Assembly (NCBI RefSeq): GCF_000820125.1 | Contig: NZ_CDBY01000079.1 | Span: 1,965 to 41,862, forward strand | Length of the DNA stretch: 39,898 bases | Direction: 5' to 3' | From: Aeromonas simiae | GTDB lineage: Bacteria > Pseudomonadota > Gammaproteobacteria > Enterobacterales > Aeromonadaceae | In this document: piece by piece, positions 35,130 through 39,898 of the stretch | Numbering within the stretch: position 1 is the stretch's first letter | How the letters are laid out: each line of letters opens with the position of its first letter | Notes under the pieces: model-generated | What the model saw: only the letters and a program-made list of their open reading frames with translations | Told to the model about the DNA's origin: nothing | The model's database searches: none | Program-made: the position numbers and the translations under genes

Positions 35130-35152
35130 AAAAACCGGGGGTTGCCCCCCGG
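35130..35152 (-). terminator. intra-cluster terminator between arcB and the carrier gene
   Basis: A perfect 7-bp stem CCGGGGG/CCCCCGG with a stable GCAA loop on the transcript is followed by TTTTT. It begins 16 bases after the arcB stop. It should reduce transcription of the downstream carrier gene relative to arcACB. Confidence 0.85.
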
Positions 35153-35168
35153 CACCACTACGGCGACC

Positions 35169-36173
35169 TTAGTCGCCCAGCGTAGCAACCATCACTGCCT
35201 TGATGGTGTGCATCCGGTTTTCGGCCTCGTCGAATACGATGCTGTGTTTGGATTCAAACACGTCCTCGGTGACTTCCAGCCCCTTCATGCCATATTTGTC
35301 GGCCACTTCCTTGCCCATGGTGGTCTCGTCGTTGTGGAACGCCGGCAGGCAGTGCATGAACTTCACATCCGGGTTCTTGGTGGCGTTGACCACATCCATG
35401 TTGACCTGATACGGGGTCATCAGCTTCACCCGTTGATCCCAGGCCTCTTTCGCTTCGCCCATGGAGACCCAGACATCGGTGTAGAGGAAGTCGACACCTA
35501 GCACCCCCTCTTTGACATTCTCGGTCAGGGTGATACGGGCGCCGGTCTCTTCGGCGATGAGTTGGCACTGTGCCACCAGTTCCTCTTCCGGCCAGAACGC
35601 CTTGGGCGCGACCAGGCGGATATCCATGCCCATCTTGGCGGCGCCGACCATCAGGGAGTTACCCATGTTGTTGCGGGCATCCCCCAGGTAGGCGAACTTG
35701 ATCTGCTCCAGGCGCTTGCCCTTGCCGTGCTCCAGCATGGTCATGAAGTCGGCCAGGATCTGGGTCGGGTGGAACTCGTTGGTCAGGCCGTTCCACACCG
35801 GTACGCCGGCGTGGGCCCCCAGCTCTTCAACGATCTCCTGGCCGTAGCCGCGATACTCGATACCGTCATACATGCGGCCGAGGACGCGGGCGGTGTCCTT
35901 CATCGACTCCTTGTGACCGATCTGGGAGCCGCTCGGGCCGAGGTAGGAGACCTGAGCCCCCTGGTCAAAGGCCGCCACTTCAAACGCGCAGCGGGTGCGG
36001 GTGGAGGTTTTCTCGAAGATCAGCGCGATGTTCTTGCCGACCAGGTGCTTACGCTCGTAGCCACCGTACTTGGCCTTCTTCAGATCGATCGCCAGATCGA
36101 TCATGTATTGGATCTCGCGCGGGGTGAAGTCGAGCAGTTTCAGGAAGTTACGGTTACGCAGGTTGTAGGCCAT
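35169..36173 (-). CDS. arcB: ornithine carbamoyltransferase, catabolic
   Basis: The enzyme phosphorolyses citrulline to ornithine and carbamoyl phosphate in the arginine deiminase pathway; it is reversible and related to biosynthetic ArgF. The protein is 334 aa. The carbamoyl-phosphate loop is STRT at 57-60. The motifs [14 protein letters not shown] and MHCLPAFHN follow in order. The catabolic role is inferred from its place between arcC and the carrier gene, since sequence alone separates ArcB from ArgF poorly. It starts 50 bases after arcC, and a terminator follows. Confidence 0.95.
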   Translation of the reverse strand: MAYNLRNRNFLKLLDFTPREIQYMIDLAIDLKKAKYGGYERKHLVGKNIALIFEKTSTRTRCAFEVAAFDQGAQVSYLGPSGSQIGHKESMKDTARVLGRMYDGIEYRGYGQEIVEELGAHAGVPVWNGLTNEFHPTQILADFMTMLEHGKGKRLEQIKFAYLGDARNNMGNSLMVGAAKMGMDIRLVAPKAFWPEEELVAQCQLIAEETGARITLTENVKEGVLGVDFLYTDVWVSMGEAKEAWDQRVKLMTPYQVNMDVVNATKNPDVKFMHCLPAFHNDETTMGKEVADKYGMKGLEVTEDVFESKHSIVFDEAENRMHTIKAVMVATLGD

Positions 36174-36223
36174 GATGTTTTCTCTCTTATATCTGGTTCA
36201 GACCAATGGGCAGTAGGGTGTGA

Positions 36224-37150
36224 CTACGCTGTTACGTTTTCCTTGGCGACGATGTTGGTGCCGGCTTCTCCCCTGAGGATGGCCAGACCATCTTCCAGAG
36301 AGCCGATCCCGACCATGCCGCCGGTGGCTTTCACAAATTCGCAGGAGGCGTCGATCTTCGGCCCCATGGAGCCGGCATCGAACGGCACCTCGGCCAGCGC
36401 GGCTGGCGTGGTGATACGCAGCGGGCGCTGAGTCGGCTTGCCCCAATCTAAGTAGACGGCGTCGGCATCGGTCAGGATCAGCAGGGCGTCAGCCTTGATC
36501 TGCTTGGCCAGGTAGGCGGCAGACATGTCCTTGTCGATGACTGCCTCAATCCCGTTCAGGCGCTCGCCATCCCAGGTCACCGGAATACCACCGCCACCGG
36601 TGCAGATGATGAGGTGGCCCTGGGCAATCAGGGTTTCGATGGCGTCACCTTCGACGATGCGCTGGGGCAGCGGTGAGGGGACCACGCGGCGGAAGAACTT
36701 GCCATCCGCCTTAACCGACCAGTGCTTCTCCTCGGCCAGGGCACGGGCTTCCGCCTCTTCATAGACGGGGCCGATAAACTTGGTCGGGTTGGCGAAGGCC
36801 GGGTCCTGAGGGTCGACCTGCACCTGGGTCAGCAGGGCGGTGACGTTGCGGCTCGGCATCAGGTTCTTGAGCTCCTGGATCAGCATGTAACCGATCATGC
36901 CCTGGGACTCGGCACCCAGCACATCCAGGGGATAGGGAGAGACCTTGGTGTAGGCACTGTTTTGCAATGCCAGCAGACCGACCTGCGGGCCATTACCGTG
37001 CACCAGCACCACGTTGTAATCTTCGGCAATACGGGCAATGGTCTTGGCGGCGATGGCGATGTTGCGGCGCTGAATGTCGGCTTCGAGCGGCTCACCGCGA
37101 CGGAGCAGGGCATTGCCACCAAGGGCGACAACGACTGTCGGTTTCTTCAT
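36224..37150 (-). CDS. arcC: carbamate kinase
   Basis: ArcC converts carbamoyl phosphate and ADP to ATP, CO2 and ammonia, the energy-yielding step of the arginine deiminase pathway. The protein is 308 aa. It has the N-terminal ATP/carbamate-binding segment VALGGNALLRRGEP, the motif VVLVHGNGPQVG, and the C-terminal region GSMGPKIDASCEFVKATGG, all typical of the amino-acid-kinase fold. It lies between arcA (65 bases upstream) and arcB. The order arcA-arcC-arcB differs from the Pseudomonas arcDABC order. Confidence 0.97.
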   Translation of the reverse strand: MKKPTVVVALGGNALLRRGEPLEADIQRRNIAIAAKTIARIAEDYNVVLVHGNGPQVGLLALQNSAYTKVSPYPLDVLGAESQGMIGYMLIQELKNLMPSRNVTALLTQVQVDPQDPAFANPTKFIGPVYEEAEARALAEEKHWSVKADGKFFRRVVPSPLPQRIVEGDAIETLIAQGHLIICTGGGGIPVTWDGERLNGIEAVIDKDMSAAYLAKQIKADALLILTDADAVYLDWGKPTQRPLRITTPAALAEVPFDAGSMGPKIDASCEFVKATGGMVGIGSLEDGLAILRGEAGTNIVAKENVTA

Positions 37151-37181
37151 GATTCGACTCTCTTGTTATTGGTTCCTACCT

Positions 37182-37203
37182 GGGTGCCCGCAAGCAGGCA
37201 CCC
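37182..37203. other. hairpin in the arcA-arcC spacer
   Basis: GGGTGCC and GGCACCC form a perfect 7-bp stem with an 8-base loop, 12 bases beyond the arcA stop. On the transcribed minus strand no U-tract follows; a T-run is found only on the plus strand. It probably protects or processes the arc mRNA; the role is inferred. Confidence 0.45.
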
Positions 37204-37215
37204 GGTTTTTCAGTC

Positions 37216-38436
37216 TCAAATACCGTCGCGCTCCATCGGGCAACTCATGCAGCGAGCCCCGCCGCGACCGCGACCCAGTTCGTTCCCCGAGATGGAGAGC
37301 ACCTTGATACCGGCCTTGTCGTACTTCTCGTTGGTGTAGGTATTGCCTTCGTAGCCGACCACCACCCCAGGACGCACGGTCAGTACGTTGTTGGCGTCAT
37401 TCCACTGCTCACGCTCGGCCTCGAAGCTGTCACCGCCCGTGGTGATGAGCTTGAGCTGATCGACACCCAGCGCTTTTTCGATGGCGTTGACGAAGTAGCC
37501 CTCTTCCTTGACCCGCATACCGGTGTTGCCGTCCGGCGTGAGGGACCAGCACTTGACGTCCTTGCGGATCACTTCCGGGTAGACCGAGAAGGTGTCTATA
37601 TCCATGTGGGTCATGACGGTGTCGAGGTGCATGCAACTGCGATGCTTCGGCAACTCCATCGCGATGACCTGCTTGGCCTGGCCGCTTTGGAACAGTCCGC
37701 GAGCCAGATGCTCAACCCCTTGCGGTGTGGTGCGCTCGGACATGCCGATGAGTACGGCGCCACGGCCGATGACCAGTACGTCACCCCCTTCGATGGTGGA
37801 GTTGTCGTAGTCCTTCAGCTCGTCACCGAAGTACTTGATGAACTCCTGACCGGCGAACATGGGATGCCAGCGATAGATAGCGCGCACATTATTGGTCTCG
37901 CGCCGGCGGGCGGCCTTGGCCATGGGGTTGATGGAGACACCGCCGTACACCCAGCAGGAGGTATCACGGGTAAAGAGGTGGTTGGGCAGCGGCTCGATGA
38001 TGAAATCGGTCGGGGCATGCATACCGGCAACCATGTTGACGCCGCTGTAGGGCATCTCGCCGTAGGTCAGGCCACCGGAGAGGATGCGGGCCATTTCGCG
38101 GTGCGGCAGATCGGCCAGGTAGCAGCGCACGTCATTAGCGAACGAAGGACCGAGGCGATAATCGGAGATCTGGTTTTCCAGCAGCCACGCCTTGGCTTCC
38201 GGCACGTCCAGGGTCTCGGTCAGCAGATTGGTGAGCAGGAACACTTCCACCCCCTGGTCACGCAACACCTGGGCAAACTTGTCGTGCTCCTGACCGGCGC
38301 GCTCGACGGACAATACGTCATCAAACAGCAGATCCTGGCAGTTGGAAGGAGTGAGTCGTTTCAAGCTGAGGTTGGGACGATGCAGCATGACACGGCGCAG
38401 TTGGCCAACTTCAGATCCGACGTAGAATTTACTCAT
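37216..38436 (-). CDS. arcA: arginine deiminase
   Basis: ArcA hydrolyses arginine to citrulline and ammonia, the first step of the arginine deiminase pathway, giving ATP without oxygen and raising pH. The protein is 406 aa. The start at 38436 gives [20 protein letters not shown], the family N-terminus; the frame is open far upstream but through promoter sequence. Substrate motifs include [13 protein letters not shown] and [11 protein letters not shown]. The catalytic cysteine is Cys396 in GARCMSCPM. It is first of the cluster. The AT-rich upstream region has an inverted repeat and a CRP-like half-site, suggesting regulation by arginine, oxygen or carbon state. Confidence 0.97.
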   Translation of the reverse strand: MSKFYVGSEVGQLRRVMLHRPNLSLKRLTPSNCQDLLFDDVLSVERAGQEHDKFAQVLRDQGVEVFLLTNLLTETLDVPEAKAWLLENQISDYRLGPSFANDVRCYLADLPHREMARILSGGLTYGEMPYSGVNMVAGMHAPTDFIIEPLPNHLFTRDTSCWVYGGVSINPMAKAARRRETNNVRAIYRWHPMFAGQEFIKYFGDELKDYDNSTIEGGDVLVIGRGAVLIGMSERTTPQGVEHLARGLFQSGQAKQVIAMELPKHRSCMHLDTVMTHMDIDTFSVYPEVIRKDVKCWSLTPDGNTGMRVKEEGYFVNAIEKALGVDQLKLITTGGDSFEAEREQWNDANNVLTVRPGVVVGYEGNTYTNEKYDKAGIKVLSISGNELGRGRGGARCMSCPMERDGI

Positions 38437-38660
38437 GGTGATATTCCGTCCTAGCAGTGGTCCTTGCGAGTGAATGAATAGATTCCTTCTATTCAAGCTC
38501 GTGGCTATGGCGGGATATATCGTATGTAGGGTATTTGGCTTGTGTTCTATCCTGCCTTCGCCTTTCGAAATGAAGGTTAGGACTAATACCCACCCATAAA
38601 ATAGAGATAGATCACATTCACTCTGGAATGAATAAAACGCCCCTTTATTCTTTGAAGGGG
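38437..38660 (-). promoter_or_regulatory. arcA upstream control region
   Basis: No gene is seen here. A perfect 8-bp inverted repeat TGAATAGA/TCTATTCA with a 5-base spacer is at 38475-38495, and several further TGAAT/ATTCA half-motifs lie at 38471, 38616 and 38626. They resemble ArgR half-boxes, though not with canonical spacing. On the minus strand AATGTGATCTA (38609-38619) matches the left half of the CRP consensus; the right half is poor. No convincing sigma70 promoter could be chosen, which fits an activator-dependent promoter. Confidence 0.5.
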
Positions 38661-38661
38661 C
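38634..38661 (-). terminator. terminator upstream of arcA
   Basis: A 7-bp stem GCCCCTT/AAGGGGC (38639-38645 with 38655-38661) with a 9-base loop is followed on the minus strand by GTTTTATT. It ends a short transcript entering from the right, before the arcA promoter region. Its stem touches the stop codon of a small ORF. Confidence 0.7.
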
Positions 38662-38846
38662 TAGCAAATATAAGCTTTTTCACGACAGCCGTAATGATTA
38701 AAAATACATTTTTTCATGGGAATCTTTCTTTCATGCACGCAGGAAAATTCACATTCACCTGTAGCCAACGAATATGATTTAAAAATAAACTCTTTCATAT
38801 CAGCATGATGCGTTAAAAGCATCATGTTAATATAGATATCATTCAC
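38661..38846 (-). CDS. hypothetical small Cys-containing ORF or leader transcript
   Basis: This is an unrecognised open frame of about 61 aa from GTG (or a TTG one codon earlier), AT-rich unlike its neighbours. The C-terminal half contains five cysteines ([19 protein letters not shown]). None of the possible starts has a good ribosome-binding site; a short 18-aa peptide [18 protein letters not shown] is the other option. A terminator begins exactly at its TAG. A candidate promoter (TTCATA, 16 bases, TATATT) lies at 38829-38856 and would put the start of transcription inside the longer frame. The region may therefore encode an RNA of about 185 bases instead of a protein. Confidence 0.3.
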   Translation of the reverse strand: MNDIYINMMLLTHHADMKEFIFKSYSLATGECEFSCVHERKIPMKKCIFNHYGCREKAYIC

Positions 38847-38856
38847 CAAATATGAA
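38829..38856 (-). promoter_or_regulatory. candidate promoter of the short transcript upstream of arcA
   Basis: On the minus strand TTCATA (38851-38856, 4 of 6) and TATATT (38829-38834, 5 of 6) are 16 bases apart. The -35 half lies inside a perfect 14-bp palindrome TATGAATATTCATA at 38851-38864, a possible operator. AT-rich DNA gives such matches by chance, so confidence is low. Confidence 0.35.
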
Positions 38857-39172
38857 TATTCATACCTTATCCGCTGATAGCCATACGAGATAAATAGTCA
38901 TCCCGTACTGAAATGGTGAATAAAAATATTATTGCTTCAGATCAATGAAAACGCTGCCAGCCATATTTCAAGCACTACAGAAAGGGGGGATACACAAGAT
39001 AGAAATAGATGGTTATTCACTCCTCAGGCATCATTCTCTACCCAAGAACTCCCCCTAAAGTAGCAAGTCGGAATGAGGCTTTTTTCACCTCTAAAATTTG
39101 CATACCGCCCTTGCTGCCTCCTTCTGCTGAGCGTTAACTGAAACGTGACACACATCACAAAGGAGAATGACC
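38847..39172. other. AT-rich intergenic region, no gene seen
   Basis: Both strands were read and no plausible gene was found. Notable sites are the palindrome at 38851-38864, TTGCTTCAGATCAA at 38932-38945 (13 of 14 to the FNR consensus TTGATNNNNATCAA), and a CRP-like site just before the small gene at 39173. The base composition is clearly more AT-rich than the flanking genes. Confidence 0.5.
39144..39159. promoter_or_regulatory. CRP-like site
   Basis: CGTGA-CACACA-TCACA matches the CRP core TGTGA-N6-TCACA at 9 of 10 positions. It abuts the Shine-Dalgarno of the gene at 39173, so binding there would block rather than activate a promoter further upstream. The site call is good; its use is uncertain. 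Confidence 0.45.
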
Positions 39173-39340
39173 ATGAGACCAATCCTGCTTGCCCTGATGG
39201 TGATGGTATCCTGGGTCCCCCAGGTTCATGCCGACGGAGCTCCTGCTATGCCCCTCAAGCTTTGCCAGATGGATCAGGCACAACCTCAACTGGTGCCCGA
39301 ATATCAGTGCCTGTGGCATGAAATGAGTAAGAAGGGTTAA
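39173..39340 (+). CDS. small secreted protein, unknown function
   Basis: This is a 55-codon gene with an AAAGGAG ribosome-binding site 7 bases before the ATG. The N-terminus MRPILLALMVMVSWVPQVHA is a convincing signal peptide with a predicted cut after VHA. The mature part is about 35 aa and has two cysteines (KLCQMD and YQCLWHEM), able to form one disulfide in the periplasm, and ends KKG. A terminator-like hairpin follows directly. I do not recognise the family. The gene is too short for usual length cut-offs. Confidence 0.7.
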   Translation: MRPILLALMVMVSWVPQVHADGAPAMPLKLCQMDQAQPQLVPEYQCLWHEMSKKG

Positions 39341-39345
39341 ACGAA

Positions 39346-39372
39346 GAGGAGGGCTGGCCCTCCTCGTCATTT
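39346..39372 (+). terminator. terminator-like hairpin after the small secreted-protein gene
   Basis: GAGGAGGG/CCCTCCTC is a perfect 8-bp stem with a CTGG loop, 5 bases after the stop codon. It is followed by a weak T-containing tract (GTCATTTAG). Confidence 0.6.
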
Positions 39373-39582
39373 AGTTGTTGGTGGCACTGCGTGTGGCGTC
39401 AGCTCACCCAGTCGAGAGAACCGCAACTGAGATGATGTCAGAGCAGATCTGAGCCCTGCTGCGAGATAAATGACCGCACATGCCCAGCACAAAAAAGCCC
39501 GCCCTCACGGTGAGCTTCGATTGCGATGGCGCATCCAGGCATCTGATACATTCAAGCGCGCCGCTACCCCTCGAACCAAACG
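39373..39582. other. intergenic, no gene seen
   Basis: A plus-strand frame of 65 codons (39470-39667) exists, but it has no ribosome-binding site, overlaps a strong terminator hairpin and has unnatural composition. Nothing else was recognised in this stretch. Confidence 0.5.
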
Positions 39583-39609
39583 AAAAAAGCCCAGTCGCTC
39601 GACTGGGCT
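39583..39609 (-). terminator. second tandem terminator downstream of tRNA-Asp
   Basis: A perfect 9-bp stem AGCCCAGTC/GACTGGGCT with a 4-base loop is followed on the minus strand by TTTTTT. It lies about 140 bases beyond the first terminator, with no gene between. This resembles the T1/T2 pair of rRNA operons. Confidence 0.85.
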
Positions 39610-39746
39610 GCTCTTGCGTGACGGGGTGACTGCCGCGCGAATGGCAGAGGGTGAAACACAGGGCTGAGGGGCGGTATCCGAAGGTAGAGGCTATAGCGAC
39701 CCTCTTCCGTCGTCCGGCGATTCAGCGATAAATGCCCCATGCAAAA

Positions 39747-39777
39747 GCAAAAAGGCCTTCCCGTCTGGGAAGGCCTT
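39747..39777 (-). terminator. first terminator after tRNA-Asp
   Basis: A perfect 11-bp stem AAGGCCTTCCC/GGGAAGGCCTT (39752-39762 with 39767-39777) with a 4-base loop is followed on the minus strand by TTTGC. It begins 9 bases after the tRNA 3' end. Confidence 0.9.
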
Positions 39778-39786
39778 CGAAAATAG

Positions 39787-39863
39787 TGGCGGAGCGGACG
39801 GGACTCGAACCCGCGACCCCCGGCGTGACAGGCCGGTATTCTAACCGACTGAACTACCGCTCC
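39787..39863 (-). tRNA. tRNA-Asp (GTC)
   Basis: This is a 77-nt cloverleaf with encoded CCA. The acceptor GGAGCGG pairs with CCGCTCC, the anticodon loop CTGTCAC gives anticodon GTC, and the T arm has GTTCGAGTC. Transcription comes from beyond the right edge. In many gammaproteobacteria this tRNA follows 5S rRNA, which fits the tandem terminators downstream. Confidence 0.97.
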
Positions 39864-39898
39864 GCATTCGGTTAGCTTATTAGCTAAATCATCTGCCG

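Noticed and set aside
38851..38864. Palindrome TATGAATATTCATA as an ArgR box
   Set aside because: The ArgR consensus needs four bases between TGAAT and ATTCA. Here the halves are fused, so a canonical ArgR site is not supported.
39470..39667. Plus-strand 65-codon frame
   Set aside because: It overlaps a strong terminator hairpin, lacks a ribosome-binding site and is Arg/Lys/Thr-rich with no family resemblance.

Overview
The window is a piece of a gammaproteobacterial chromosome, most probably Aeromonas. The evidence is high-GC coding sequence, near-E. coli-like ribosomal and RNA polymerase proteins, and gene content such as coaA, birA, murB, ktrAB and an arcACB arginine deiminase cluster. 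The genus call is inferred from protein similarity and gene order, not from a marker search. I see no phage, insertion sequence or CRISPR array.

Left half, about 1-19,800: one long minus-strand block of transcription and translation genes. In transcription order it runs tRNA-Tyr, tRNA-Gly, tRNA-Thr, tuf, tRNA-Trp, secE, nusG, rplK, rplA, rplJ, rplL, rpoB, rpoC, yheO, ridA, tusD, tusC, tusB, rpsL, rpsG, fusA and a second tuf cut by the window edge. The tRNA-tufB, rplKAJL-rpoBC and str operons, which lie apart in E. coli, are joined here, as in many gammaproteobacteria. A five-gene yheO-ridA-tusDCB module sits between rpoC and rpsL. Classical control elements are readable: the P-str and P-L11 promoters, the L10 leader, an attenuator between rplL and rpoB, and the S7-type rpsL-rpsG spacer.

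Middle, about 20,000-33,500: coaA points away from the tRNA operon. It is followed by an Na+/H+-antiporter-family gene, birA and murB (overlapping), and the ktrA-ktrB potassium uptake pair (overlapping). Next come topB with a strong LexA-like box over its promoter, an overlapping pair made of a dCache-GGDEF diguanylate cyclase and an endonuclease/exonuclease/phosphatase-family protein, an EamA transporter, and an AraC-GyrI regulator coupled to an unlisted 49-residue ORF.

Right end, about 33,600-39,898: a minus-strand arginine deiminase cluster (arcA, arcC, arcB and a YfcC-family carrier, the likely arginine/ornithine exchanger). Its AT-rich upstream region holds a possible leader transcript. 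Then come a small secreted-protein gene and a tRNA-Asp with tandem terminators, probably the tail of an rRNA operon lying outside the window.

No entirely new multi-gene system is evident. The best leads are the LexA-like box on topB, mutually exclusive RNA helices between rplL and rpoB, an extra segment of about 27 residues in RpoC, and several unlisted small ORFs.
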